DNA of 38,492 nucleotides, taken from the IMG/VR virus record IMGVR_UViG_3300001450_000094, positions 1 through 38,492 of that record; one strand, written 5' to 3'. A program made the position numbers and the translations under genes. The notes under the pieces are model-generated. The model searched no databases. It saw only the letters and a program-made list of their open reading frames with translations, and was not told the origin of the DNA. The DNA is from a virus. Shown in pieces: positions 1-8,430 of this stretch; position 1 is the first letter of the stretch, and every line of letters begins with the position of its first letter.

Positions 1-1
1 A

Positions 2-2374
2 AAGAACCTGCACAACCCTGACGGAACTCGCGAAAAAAATGCCCCTGCGCATACTGAAGACACCAAGGAAAAGTCAGAACCTTTACGTGTGCGAACTGTT
101 TACAATCCAAGTGCGCAACGAGAGCACCTTTGGAGCCTTCTTCCCGAAGAGTTTGATTCTGCAAAAGCGTTGAAGCAGGCAGGATACCCCGACGACATTA
201 GCTACTCCTATTTTGACAAAGCGGGGAAAAAGCACGGCGTAGAAACTGAAGAACTCATGAAGATCTTGTCGTTAGAAATGGCAAGAAGTAAAGACCGCGA
301 CTACGTAGCCAAGTTGTTTAAGGTTCGTAAAGCTTTGGACAACGTTCTTGACGGGGAACGTAAAGACGCCGCAAGAGGTGAGTACCTTATTAACTACAGG
401 TCCAAAACACAAAATATAGTAGGCGACACTAAATCCCCTACTCCGGGCAAAGGAATATTTTATTCAGCCGGGGATCACGGGAACGAAGAAGCCTACTTCG
501 CTCCTTTTTCCGCCCTTCGTGACGAGCGTAAGGATACTGCCCAGTATTTTTCTGGAGGATTTCACGATACTCAAGGTTTAACACAAGGTCCAGACGCTCC
601 TAATCCCAGTCGTGACGCCGGTCGCATGGGCTACGATAGCGTACAGCAGGCACAAGAAGCTGTGTTTCCTGAATTAGGTGACGCTGCAATGCGGCGGCAA
701 CTTGCTCTAGAAACGTTTGAAGCCGCTGAGGCAGAGGGACAACGACGATTTAAAGCTGCCACTTCCGACATAGAAAAGGATGCCGCAAATAAATACGTAG
801 AAGAAGCTCGAAGAGTATTGGAAGCAGAGCTTGTGCCGGGAACTTCTTTGGGTAGTCGAGAAGTAACTAAAGTTTTTACCACAAATGAGGCCGCAGAAAG
901 TGTAGCCAATGCTGCAGAGAAGGTTCATTTGGTTCCAATGGATCGCTTTGCAACTGTTTCGGAAGAACTGGTTCCCGATAGCGTAACGGCGTTAAACAGT
1001 TCTTATGATGGAGACGGAACAATTCCTTTTACTGACAAAGAGTTTAAGGATTTGCTCTACGCTTCTGCCGTAGCTGGTCGTAATAACGCGGGTAACGTTG
1101 TGCTTAACAATGCTCCTGCTACGGCTCCCGTTACAACTACTCGTCCCCCCGGAGCGTACAACAAAAACTTAACTCCCGTAATTGAAGGCGATGTTGCTAC
1201 GTTTCCCTCTGTGCAGGTAGGCGAGACTGTAGTTCCCCATCACGTTTCGGACCCTGCAGTGCTGACTCCACAATACACGGCTCCGTTAGTACCCGGTCCT
1301 AGTGGTAGGGAAACCCTTCCGTTAAATGTTGATCCAATTGAGCCTAAGGGCTTTGAAATCGACAATTATATAGCCCCTCCCACTCCAACGTTTACAGATG
1401 GGACGCCGATGGTAGCGCCTGTAAATTTGTATGACCCTGTTGCTCCTACCTTGGGGTACGATCCAAATAAAATTCAGCAACAAATTGTTGAAGAACTATA
1501 CGACCAAAAAGCTGCTCAAACTTCTCAACTACAGTTCCCGTTTCCTAGAACCGAGCCAGAGTTGTTCCCTTCCTTGGCGGAACCTTACGGCCCGTACCGT
1601 GCTGATGTACGGGGGGACGGTTATGCGCCACTCCTTGACCCAGTTGTACCTCCCAAGACTTCCGCAGAACTGCAGGCAGAACTACTAGACAGGCAAGTGC
1701 AAGGCCAACAGTTAGCGCAAAGACTTGCTAACGAACGTTACGACCAAGCCGTGCTAGACACCTTGCCTCCTGTTGGGCAGGTTCCTACTTCACCAGCACA
1801 CGCAGCCAATTTGCCTCGTGAGGACAACCTTGTTCATCAAGGCAGAATGTTGGAGCAGCTTCAGCCGGGAGGTGTGTACGAAGATTTGGCAACTCGTTCT
1901 GCGGAACAAGGGGGAGTTGCTCTGCCTGCAAATACTACTAACATTAATTACTTAAGCAGCGAATTTGATCCGGGGGACGCTATAGCTCCAGATCTGTTGC
2001 GTGCCTACGAGGAACCGCCAGTTGAGTTTGATAGTTTTGGGAACCCTGTACTTAGAGACACGGTAAGTACTGCGCCAACGGTACAGCCTGTCAACATCCC
2101 TCTGCGCTCAACGGAAACCTTTAACAGCAGGCCAACCAACCCCGCTATAGTAGAGTCATTAGCCACTAAGTCAGATATACCACCTAAAATCTTAATGGAT
2201 TACTTTCAGCACGCCCCTATGTTTGAGGCGGTGGGGCCGCTTGGAGACAAGGCTCGTAAAGTCCTTGGGCCTATCCTGAAAAAGTATCCACAGATTACAT
2301 TCCTCTTTGCAGCAGCCGCCAAGGGCGCGTTAGAAGATGATCCTATGATTGGCCTTGGCGTTCCCGCTTCTTAA
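2..2374 (+). CDS. Large late protein, 5'-truncated by the window edge (probable virion/ejection protein)
   Basis: The frame is open from the first bases of the window with no stop, so the true start lies upstream; a GTG at 89 is the first internal start-like codon. At least 790 residues are visible. I recognise no family. The middle part (about residues 350-650 from the GTG) is rich in Pro, Thr, Val and short repeats such as PTxAPV and DPVxP, which suggests an extended linker. The first 250 residues and the last 80 look globular, and the last segment contains an Ala-rich hydrophobic stretch (FLFAAAAKGAL). Proline-rich, low-complexity style matches the late genes at 33.6-38.5 kb, so a virion or ejected protein is the likeliest role; this is inference. 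The last 32 bases overlap the convergent gene on the - strand. Confidence 0.6.
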   Translation, partial: KNLHNPDGTREKNAPAHTEDTKEKSEPLRVRTVYNPSAQREHLWSLLPEEFDSAKALKQAGYPDDISYSYFDKAGKKHGVETEELMKILSLEMARSKDRDYVAKLFKVRKALDNVLDGERKDAARGEYLINYRSKTQNIVGDTKSPTPGKGIFYSAGDHGNEEAYFAPFSALRDERKDTAQYFSGGFHDTQGLTQGPDAPNPSRDAGRMGYDSVQQAQEAVFPELGDAAMRRQLALETFEAAEAEGQRRFKAATSDIEKDAANKYVEEARRVLEAELVPGTSLGSREVTKVFTTNEAAESVANAAEKVHLVPMDRFATVSEELVPDSVTALNSSYDGDGTIPFTDKEFKDLLYASAVAGRNNAGNVVLNNAPATAPVTTTRPPGAYNKNLTPVIEGDVATFPSVQVGETVVPHHVSDPAVLTPQYTAPLVPGPSGRETLPLNVDPIEPKGFEIDNYIAPPTPTFTDGTPMVAPVNLYDPVAPTLGYDPNKIQQQIVEELYDQKAAQTSQLQFPFPRTEPELFPSLAEPYGPYRADVRGDGYAPLLDPVVPPKTSAELQAELLDRQVQGQQLAQRLANERYDQAVLDTLPPVGQVPTSPAHAANLPREDNLVHQGRMLEQLQPGGVYEDLATRSAEQGGVALPANTTNINYLSSEFDPGDAIAPDLLRAYEEPPVEFDSFGNPVLRDTVSTAPTVQPVNIPLRSTETFNSRPTNPAIVESLATKSDIPPKILMDYFQHAPMFEAVGPLGDKARKVLGPILKKYPQITFLFAAAAKGALEDDPMIGLGVPAS

Positions 2375-2807
2375 ACACAGCGTTTACCAAGCGCCTGTCT
2401 AGCTCCTCAAACATTACTTCGGTGGCTGCGGGAGACAGGGTGCTACCTACGTTTACAAACTTGAACGCCAACTCTCTGTATCGTTTGCGCAGTGACAAGT
2501 ACATATCTCTCCACCTGTCATAATCCCGAAGAGCGTGGTTCGTGAGTGTGGACGCTGCGTGCTGTGGGAACAACTCGTCTTGCGCCCACTGTATCTGTTG
2601 GACGAGGAGTGAGAGTGCGTAACAGAGTTCTTCTGCTTGCACCCGGCTAAAGTCAATCCTGTCGCGACCCTCCTTAATGCTTTCTTGTACACGTACATTG
2701 AGTCTTTCCGCCAAGGCTTCAGTAAGTTCTAGTGGGGATACGTCAGTGCGAACTAAACCTTTGAGTCTGCCTGTTACGTTTCGATTAGATACATTGTCTA
2801 CAGCCAA
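2343..2807 (-). CDS. Hypothetical protein at the end of the replication operon
   Basis: 154 aa, family not recognised. The sequence is mostly helical and charged, with no membrane segment, Cys cluster or enzyme motif. It begins at a TTG (2807) that overlaps the last 10 bases of the upstream SNF2-like helicase gene, and a purine-rich AGGTAG lies 13 bases upstream, so translational coupling is likely. It is the last gene of the - strand replication operon and its 3' end runs 32 bases into the convergent + strand late gene. Position suggests a replication or early accessory role; nothing in the protein proves it. Confidence 0.6.
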   Translation of the reverse strand: MAVDNVSNRNVTGRLKGLVRTDVSPLELTEALAERLNVRVQESIKEGRDRIDFSRVQAEELCYALSLLVQQIQWAQDELFPQHAASTLTNHALRDYDRWRDMYLSLRKRYRELAFKFVNVGSTLSPAATEVMFEELDRRLVNAVFKKRERQGQS

Positions 2808-4261
2808 TCGGGAGCTACCTCCCCTAATACTTTAGCGGACAGTTCCATCTTGTTGCGCAGTGCGTTTACAATCTTCTCATCAATCGTATCAGGAGACACG
2901 ATGTCGATGTACACTACGTTGGCTTTCTGCTGCCCAATGCGGTGGATGCGATCTTCTGACTGCATCCTATTGTCTAATCGAAAGTCGCGGCTGTAGTAAA
3001 TGGCCGTGTTGCTTTCCGTAAGAGTGATACCGTAGCCAGCAGTACTAGGGTTGCCGACAAGGAACCGCAAGTCATGGTTAGGGTTTTGGAAATTACGTAC
3101 AATTTCTACACGTTCAGTGCGAGTGGTATCTCCGTAGAACGAAGCAACAGATCCTTCGCCGTACTCACGTACAAGAGCAGCTTCGATCTCTTGGATGCAG
3201 TGTCGGAAGTTAGCCCAGATAACTACCTTGCCTGACACCTCATTGATTGTTTCGAGCAGCGTCTTGATGCGGTGATGCGGTACGGTTTCTACCTTGCCAG
3301 TGTCGGTTGTAATGTGGCCCGTGATTATCTGTTGGAAGCGCAACAGCTTGGTCAACATGATGGTAGTGCTGATCTCCTCATCTTTGTACTCAGTGAGGAA
3401 CGCAGTCTTGAGGCTGTTGTACAGGGTCTTCTGTTCTGCAGTAAGTGGCGAGTCACGTTTAATATATATCTTTTCTGGCAAGTCCAAGCAGTCCACCTTC
3501 TTCAGTCGTGCAGCGTGTTTGTCTATTCGTTGTTGTAGTTCATCAAGTCTTCGGTATCCCACTACTGTCTTGAAAGACTTTTGGGAACCGCTTCGCATTA
3601 GCTTTTCTATACAGTACCTAGCTTGAAAGGCGTAGTAGTTTTCGTAGCCTAAGAGGTGCGGCCCGTTGCCGGACAGAAAAGAGAAAGGTGCGTACACATC
3701 CATTGGGCTGTTGGGGTTAGGCAGGCCAGACAGTACACGCCTGTGCTCGCACAGTTTGCCAAGCTTGATTGCGTTCTTGGTGCGCTTGGCTTTGTGGCTT
3801 TTGATAGAAGTAGACTCGTCTACTACCATGGCTGCTGCGCCCGGTATCTTGCGTAGGAATAACTCTGCCGCCTTATAACCGTTGCCCGTAGACAGTGCTT
3901 CCACGTTGATAAGGAACACCTTAAGGGACTCGTCCTCGTCCAAGACAAACTCTTTAAAGGCTTCCTTCTCACGCTTCGTGCTGAGTCTGCGCCATGTGTA
4001 CACGCTCCGTGGTACGTGGTTCGGGCAGTGCTTGTCGAACTCAAGGTACCAGTTCTGGTACACACCAGCGGGAGCTACGATCAATGCGTGGGTTAGCCGT
4101 TGCTCCATGTAGGCTACAGCTAAAGAGTCAATAACTATCCTGCTCTTACCCAGCCCCATCTCTAGGTGCAGGGCAAACTCAGGCAAGCTCCATGAGTTAT
4201 CAATCAAATGATACTGGTGTGAGTAAGGCCGGGTCTTAAAGGGCCACGTTTGCAAGTCCAC
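2798..4261 (-). CDS. SNF2-like superfamily 2 DNA helicase/ATPase
   Basis: 487 aa with the full SF2/SNF2 motif order. Walker A is EMGLGKS (34-40). Motif II is VVDES (146-150), a DExx-box variant with Ser in the fourth place. Motif III is LSGLPNPNSP, where SNF2 proteins usually read SGTPxxN. In the C-terminal RecA lobe, a YGDTTRTER segment is followed by an NPSTAGYGITLTES stretch and by motif VI QSEDRIHRIGQ (434-444), the arginine-finger block typical of SNF2 enzymes. Phage proteins of this type are thought to remodel DNA or assist replication or recombination as ATP-driven translocases. The gene sits between VRR-NUC and the terminal hypothetical gene; its last bases overlap the next gene by 10 nt. 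Confidence 0.9.
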   Translation of the reverse strand: MDLQTWPFKTRPYSHQYHLIDNSWSLPEFALHLEMGLGKSRIVIDSLAVAYMEQRLTHALIVAPAGVYQNWYLEFDKHCPNHVPRSVYTWRRLSTKREKEAFKEFVLDEDESLKVFLINVEALSTGNGYKAAELFLRKIPGAAAMVVDESTSIKSHKAKRTKNAIKLGKLCEHRRVLSGLPNPNSPMDVYAPFSFLSGNGPHLLGYENYYAFQARYCIEKLMRSGSQKSFKTVVGYRRLDELQQRIDKHAARLKKVDCLDLPEKIYIKRDSPLTAEQKTLYNSLKTAFLTEYKDEEISTTIMLTKLLRFQQIITGHITTDTGKVETVPHHRIKTLLETINEVSGKVVIWANFRHCIQEIEAALVREYGEGSVASFYGDTTRTERVEIVRNFQNPNHDLRFLVGNPSTAGYGITLTESNTAIYYSRDFRLDNRMQSEDRIHRIGQQKANVVYIDIVSPDTIDEKIVNALRNKMELSAKVLGEVAPDWL

Positions 4262-4524
4262 TATCTTCTCCCAATAGTTCTAAATCTAACTGCTTGCCAA
4301 TGCCAACGTCTATCAGTCAATGCTTTGCGTACTGCAACAGGTTCTAGATTAAAAGTTAAACAGATGGAAATGAAACTGAATATGTATTTAGATTCTTTTG
4401 AATTGAACCAGTCTTCAGCTTCTTTTTTTATCCTTGGTTCCTTTGAGTACAACTCGTTCATTGCATTTTGCAGTATCACGAACTGTATTTTTTCTGCGAA
4501 GTTCAGGTGAGTCTTGGTCCCCAT
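4261..4524 (-). CDS. Small conserved-looking phage protein overlapping the VRR-NUC gene
   Basis: 87 aa if begun at the ATG at 4524; the same frame is open back to an ATG at 4701. The core, AEDWFNSKESKYIFSFISICLTFNLEPVAVRKAL, resembles a small phage family in which a WF(x)nFSFxxIC segment precedes LxLxPxxVRxxL and which often sits in replication modules; its function is unknown. This is pattern recall, not a database match. It ends exactly where the helicase begins (stop and start share position 4261). The 110 bases at its 5' end lie inside the VRR-NUC frame. No good Shine-Dalgarno precedes 4524, so a frameshift product from VRR-NUC or a start further upstream cannot be excluded. Confidence 0.55.
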   Translation of the reverse strand: MGTKTHLNFAEKIQFVILQNAMNELYSKEPRIKKEAEDWFNSKESKYIFSFISICLTFNLEPVAVRKALTDRRWHWQAVRFRTIGRR

Positions 4525-4954
4525 CTCTTGGCTGTACAAGTACGAGTCCTTCTCTTGGTTCGTTACATCCCAACTTGATTCGTTGAATAATGTCGTTCCA
4601 ATTCCATGGTTTCTCGAAGGTAGTAACTGGAGCGTCAGATCGGAGTCCTTGTTCGGCAACGATGGAGACATCTTTTCCTTCCCAGAGATAGATCGTGTCA
4701 TTTTTTCTAGCCATTATCTTGGCGTTCACGTTGAGTTGTGAGTGCCGAAGTATCCAGAGTACTTGTTCTGGTCTTAGTTTTACTACGTTGCCCCGTATAA
4801 CTTTAAGTTCAATCCATCCCGATGCTCCTTCGTCGCGTAAGCTAGACCAGTACACATCAGGCACGCCCGGACTAGACACGGATTCTACTCTAGTCATTAA
4901 GAACTCTCGCTTAAGGTTTGTCTTAAGTAACCGCCAAAAATCTGATTCAAGCAC
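4415..4954 (-). CDS. VRR-NUC domain nuclease
   Basis: 179 aa, GTG start at 4954. Residues about 24-60 carry the VRR-NUC/PD-(D/E)XK-like pattern: SSPGVPDVYW, then GWIELKV, then KLRPEQVLWI, where the Asp of GVPD, the E-x-K of IELKV and the Gln of EQ are the expected active-site positions. Phage VRR-NUC proteins are stand-alone endonucleases linked to recombination or Holliday-junction processing. After about residue 130 (NWNDIIQRIKLG) the sequence becomes basic and unstructured, and this tail overlaps the next small gene in another frame, so the functional enzyme may end earlier in evolution or be joined by frameshift. It lies upstream of the SNF2 helicase, a frequent partnership in phage replication modules. 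Confidence 0.85.
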   Translation of the reverse strand: MLESDFWRLLKTNLKREFLMTRVESVSSPGVPDVYWSSLRDEGASGWIELKVIRGNVVKLRPEQVLWILRHSQLNVNAKIMARKNDTIYLWEGKDVSIVAEQGLRSDAPVTTFEKPWNWNDIIQRIKLGCNEPREGLVLVQPRDGDQDSPELRRKNTVRDTAKCNERVVLKGTKDKKRS

Positions 4955-4986
4955 AGCTTACTTGTACCCTAAAAAGTTCTTATTAT

Positions 4987-5508
4987 CTAATGGGTTAGCT
5001 CGTCTCGCAGGGTAGCGTAGCTTAAGGTGTGCCTGTCTTCTAAGAAGTCCATGCTAAATAAATAGCGTGGCTCTTTAAAGTTATAGACCGAGTGCGCAGT
5101 CTGTGTGTTAAATAGGTAGTAGGTGTGGGAAGCGTACTCTAGTTCAACAAAGTTGTTGGTTCCGCTACCATGAGCAATGCAACTGTCTCGCTTCAGTGTT
5201 CTAGTAAACAGGCAGTGACTACTACCTTCTGCGTTAAGCAGCATGTTTACCCCCACCCCTCGGTCAGTGTCTATGTGCCAGTCGTAAAACACGTAAGGAT
5301 CTAGACGTATGATGCCAGCTTGGAAAGGGTGTCGGGCAAGTAGATCTTTTGCCCACGAATCTAACGCCCAGTCTTCGTGGAGGGGCAGGGCTTTAAAGTG
5401 ATAGTAATCTACCCATTCTTTTTCGGATGCTTCCTTGGCCCTGTCATACAACCTTGCTGCTACAGGGGACACTACTTCGGTGTTGTAGTAAAGGTCACTC
5501 GTTTCCAT
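4987..5508 (-). CDS. 2-oxoglutarate/Fe(II)-dependent oxygenase-like protein
   Basis: 173 aa. The motif YDWHIDTDR gives an H-x-D pair (His78, Asp80). Further on, TAHSVYNFKEPRYLFSMDF supplies the distal His (139) and an Arg (148) about nine residues later. Together these make the facial Fe(II) triad and the 2-oxoglutarate-binding Arg of the double-stranded beta-helix oxygenases, in a version close to Asp/Asn hydroxylase-like phage proteins. The substrate is unknown: a protein side chain, a nucleotide or a DNA base are all possible. Its 5' end overlaps the 3' end of the DUF3310 gene by 14 bases, so it is in the replication operon. The call rests on motif spacing; fold prediction would be decisive. 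Confidence 0.65.
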   Translation of the reverse strand: METSDLYYNTEVVSPVAARLYDRAKEASEKEWVDYYHFKALPLHEDWALDSWAKDLLARHPFQAGIIRLDPYVFYDWHIDTDRGVGVNMLLNAEGSSHCLFTRTLKRDSCIAHGSGTNNFVELEYASHTYYLFNTQTAHSVYNFKEPRYLFSMDFLEDRHTLSYATLRDELTH

Positions 5509-5764
5509 GAGGCTTACGCGGGTCGCTACCTAATAGGGTGCTTAAATAGAACTGGGCTTTTTGTAGATCCTCAATGTAGTTAGCTTTGTGCTTGGCGCGT
5601 AGTACATACTTTAACACCTGTCCTGTGCAGTAAGCTTGGAAGCCAGACGTACCTAAGCAATCTTTGATAACGTCTATTACTTCAGTGTTACCTACTGTGT
5701 AGTGGGACGGGCTTACTACGTTCTTGTTTAACCTATCTAGGATAGGACCAGTGGTGCCTCTCAT
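5495..5764 (-). CDS. DUF3310 family protein
   Basis: 89 aa. It has the family pattern: an N-terminal PSHYTxG(N)TEVIDVI segment (about 19-33) followed by GxxxYCxGQVLKYVLRAKxK and a helical EDLQKAQFYLSTLL. The conserved HY and the KY-x-x-RxxxK basic patch are visible. DUF3310 proteins are common in phage replication operons and are sometimes called nucleotide kinase-like because of domain fusions; the biochemical role is not established. The ATG overlaps the polymerase stop as ATGA (5761-5764), which argues for coupled translation directly after DNA polymerase. Confidence 0.85.
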   Translation of the reverse strand: MRGTTGPILDRLNKNVVSPSHYTVGNTEVIDVIKDCLGTSGFQAYCTGQVLKYVLRAKHKANYIEDLQKAQFYLSTLLGSDPRKPHGNE

Positions 5765-6990
5765 TTAGTTTCTCCCCATGTCTTGCCCATTGCTGCGTCT
5801 ACTGGTGTGGGTACGTTTAGTTCTACTGCGTCTTCCATGCACTGCACTAGAGTACGCATAGTAGACTCGTTTCCACTTGCGGTTATCTCGTCGTGGATAC
5901 TTATCTTTACATCCACCCCAGCTTCGCACGCGGATAGCAGCGCCATCTTGTTCTGGTCAGCGGCACTGCCCTGAATTAATCTGTTCAAAGCCTTGTATGT
6001 ATAGGCTCTTCGTATGTTTTGTCGGGGCCACTTCTTTAGAGCTTCGTCGTGCGGTAGTGCTGTTACTCCTCGCACGTTGTAGGGTTCGTACTTCTCAAAC
6101 CTACACCGCCTACCTGACAGGGTGGCTATCACTCCGTGCTTCGAGGCCATCTCTTCGCACATCTTTTTAATCTGTCGCACAAAGGGGAAGGTGTTGTGGT
6201 AGTCGTTAAGCTTAAGCTCTGCTTCGGGAAGAGACAGACCTAGCTGTGCTGCCAGCTTTACTTTGCCCATGCCGTAGGTCATGCCTAAGTTAATTGTCTT
6301 GGCGAGGAACCGGCTGACCCCTAGTTGTTCTGCTACTAGCTGGTGGAAATCGGCACCGGGATCTTGTTGATACGCAGCAACCAAAGGATGCCCTTCGCCA
6401 AGGCCACGCTTGACCACGTAGTGCATGAGAATACGAGACTCTTGTGAGGAATAGTCTGCACCGATCCAACTTTCCCCTGACTCAGGGAGAAACAAGTTAC
6501 GAAGAGGCTTACCAATCTCGGGGTCGCGGGTCGGGATCTGTTGGAGGTTGGGGTGGGAGTATGAAAATCTACCCGAAACTGTACCGTAGTCGTCTGACCT
6601 GAGTTGGTGTATCTGTGCATGTATTCGCCCAGTCTTTTCGTTGTACTTCTCAGCCAACCCTCGAACAAACTGCAGTCCTTTGTCCAGCTTGCGAGCACGC
6701 TTAATAATTTTAAAAAATTTTACGTCAGTGTTCTCAAAGAACTGTGTTGTAAAGCTAGGTTCTCCGGTAGGCGTGCGATCAAAATCTCCCAGCCCTTTTT
6801 TAATTGCAGCAATTTCTATGCTCCTGCCTGACCAGATGTCTACACCTTCCAAGTCTTCTGACAAGGTGTCGATCTCTGTTGACCACAGTTCCTTAAGGGC
6901 TACCGCTCCTTCCATATCAAAGCGTACTCCACGCTTACGCATACGGTAGAGGTGCGGCTGAAGCTTGGACTCCAACTCAAACACTTTCAT
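5761..6990 (-). CDS. polA: Family A DNA polymerase, polymerase domain only (split polA)
   Basis: 409 aa, containing only the palm-fingers-thumb part of a Pol I-type enzyme. Motif A is DYSSQESRI (catalytic Asp179). Motif B is R227-xxx-K231-xx-N-L235-G-xxx-YG. A conserved NRLIQGSAAD (336-345) follows, and motif C is SIHDE (Asp367, Glu368). The residue equivalent to E. coli Phe762 is Leu235; in surveys of phage Pol A, Leu there is associated with temperate or slow-growing phages. No exonuclease domain is fused: the proofreading domain is the separate upstream gene, whose stop overlaps this ATG as ATGA. The enzyme presumably replicates the phage genome as a two-subunit polymerase. All catalytic residues are present. 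Confidence 0.95.
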   Translation of the reverse strand: MKVFELESKLQPHLYRMRKRGVRFDMEGAVALKELWSTEIDTLSEDLEGVDIWSGRSIEIAAIKKGLGDFDRTPTGEPSFTTQFFENTDVKFFKIIKRARKLDKGLQFVRGLAEKYNEKTGRIHAQIHQLRSDDYGTVSGRFSYSHPNLQQIPTRDPEIGKPLRNLFLPESGESWIGADYSSQESRILMHYVVKRGLGEGHPLVAAYQQDPGADFHQLVAEQLGVSRFLAKTINLGMTYGMGKVKLAAQLGLSLPEAELKLNDYHNTFPFVRQIKKMCEEMASKHGVIATLSGRRCRFEKYEPYNVRGVTALPHDEALKKWPRQNIRRAYTYKALNRLIQGSAADQNKMALLSACEAGVDVKISIHDEITASGNESTMRTLVQCMEDAVELNVPTPVDAAMGKTWGETK

Positions 6991-7625
6991 AGCAGGTTGT
7001 CCTTAATAAGCAGGGGCTTTAGTACGTGCCACAATCTACGTGTAAGATCTGCGTCTTGCTCTGCGTAGATACCTACCATGTGTGGAGGGTACACATGGAT
7101 CTTACCCTTGGCTTCTCGGGTGGAGAACCCAAACATAGCTGCGGCTTCGTACAGCAATGTCTCGCTCTTCTTCTCTCCAAGATAGCGTTCGCCTAAAGCA
7201 TTAAGAGAGTATGTCTTTGCTGATTCGTCCAGAAGAGGGGCGGCTATCTGTATGTCTACCCACTCCCCGGCTACGGATACTCCCTCGTTTTCTAACCAGC
7301 CTACGTCATAGGATGCGTTAGCAAATATCTTGGGTTGCTCTGGTCTAGCGAACTCGACCCGGCACCACTCAAGTACTTGGTCCCTGTCCATGTTCATGCC
7401 TGTCTCGTGGGCTATGGGGAAGTAGCCCTTCCAGTCCTCAACGGACACAGCTATACCTACAGTGTGTCCGTGGCCCGTGGCCCAGCCGGGGCCGTTGTCT
7501 TTCAGACCGGGGTCACATGTCTCCAAGTCAATCGCAATCTCTTCCGCACCTGAGAGGTCAGGCAACTCCGTTGGGAGTTGCCATTCCTCTTCAGTCGCAG
7601 CATCAAACCAAAGCCTGTACTGCAT
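6987..7625 (-). CDS. 3'-5' exonuclease (proofreading half of split DNA polymerase I)
   Basis: 212 aa, matching the DEDDy exonuclease domain of Pol A. Exo I is AIDLET (Asp33, Glu35), Exo II is FANASYDVGWL (Asp107), and Exo III is YAEQDADLTRRL (Tyr187, Asp191). A SLNALGERYLG segment before Exo III is also typical. It removes mismatched 3' ends, probably in complex with the polymerase encoded directly downstream. The two genes overlap by four bases, and together (about 620 aa) they equal the size of an intact phage Pol A, so a gene split is more likely than an independent nuclease. Confidence 0.92.
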   Translation of the reverse strand: MQYRLWFDAATEEEWQLPTELPDLSGAEEIAIDLETCDPGLKDNGPGWATGHGHTVGIAVSVEDWKGYFPIAHETGMNMDRDQVLEWCRVEFARPEQPKIFANASYDVGWLENEGVSVAGEWVDIQIAAPLLDESAKTYSLNALGERYLGEKKSETLLYEAAAMFGFSTREAKGKIHVYPPHMVGIYAEQDADLTRRLWHVLKPLLIKDNLL

Positions 7626-7634
7626 AGGAACACC

Positions 7635-8420
7635 CTACATCTGGAAGTCCTCAGTCGAGGACTCCACTTCAACTACGGGAGCATCTACTGCTTTGGCAAA
7701 CTTCACATCGTTTACCTGTTTGGCCAGTGCGATACATCCTTGCAGCATGTCTTGATCAGTAAGCAGGGTGCCTTCGCCGAACTTAAACGAGTGCCAGCTT
7801 TGTGTCATGCCATTCTTCTGGGTGCTCTCTTGGATAGTAGACAGAGTGTAGGAATGAGAGAACAAGGGCGCACGAATTACTCGGCCAGAAGACAGAGTAA
7901 TCTTCTTGCTCTGCAACTGTACGTTCCATCGACGCGCATACTTAAGCTGACTCTTAGAGCAAGACACGATAGACATACCAAGATCCTCCCCGTCTGGAGC
8001 AAACACTTGGCAGATATACTGCAGCGTGTCTTCAATGACAGACGTAGGGTCGTCGGTTACTACGTTCTGGTTCTCTACCTTGTGCGTAGCAGGTAGCTCT
8101 GGGTCACTAGGAGTAAAGACATTGATCAATCCTCCTCCGCTCTCACGCATACGCCACTGAATCTTAAGGTGCTCAAAGCGCAGCGGAATAATAGTAAGGG
8201 TGTCGTAAGCTTTGGCGTTGACAGTATGTACAAGCTGCCCAGCCTTGCTGCTTTCAATGTAGTTGCCGTCTCCTTCTACCAAGTACGGCGACATCTTCTG
8301 TACCATGCGAATGAAAGGTAGGGTTACTTCGTCGCTAGTAAAGTCCGCGCCGTAACCTTCCAGTCCATCGAACAGTTCTTCGGGGAGAGTTTCTTCTTTC
8401 TTCTCAATAGCTTTGCTCAT
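7635..8420 (-). CDS. Conserved replication-module protein, possible ssDNA-binding protein
   Basis: 261 aa from the ATG at 8420, chosen because AAGGTAAGG lies 9-16 bases upstream and the codon follows the stop of the upstream gene (8431). An in-frame ATG at 8462 has no clear ribosome site and would overlap that gene. Features: an acidic N-terminus (FDGLEGYGADF), then LPFIRMVQKMSPYLVEGDGNYIESSKAGQLVHTV, a pattern I associate with a phage family found beside DNA polymerases and often suspected to bind ssDNA, and an acidic C-terminus ending DFQM. No catalytic motif is visible. It lies just upstream of the exonuclease and polymerase genes. Function is inferred only from position. Confidence 0.75.
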   Translation of the reverse strand: MSKAIEKKEETLPEELFDGLEGYGADFTSDEVTLPFIRMVQKMSPYLVEGDGNYIESSKAGQLVHTVNAKAYDTLTIIPLRFEHLKIQWRMRESGGGLINVFTPSDPELPATHKVENQNVVTDDPTSVIEDTLQYICQVFAPDGEDLGMSIVSCSKSQLKYARRWNVQLQSKKITLSSGRVIRAPLFSHSYTLSTIQESTQKNGMTQSWHSFKFGEGTLLTDQDMLQGCIALAKQVNDVKFAKAVDAPVVEVESSTEDFQM

Positions 8421-8430
8421 TTGAATTACC

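Noticed and set aside
6336-6698. 120-codon second frame within the polymerase gene
   Set aside because: Shadow of the polymerase frame, which carries all catalytic motifs.
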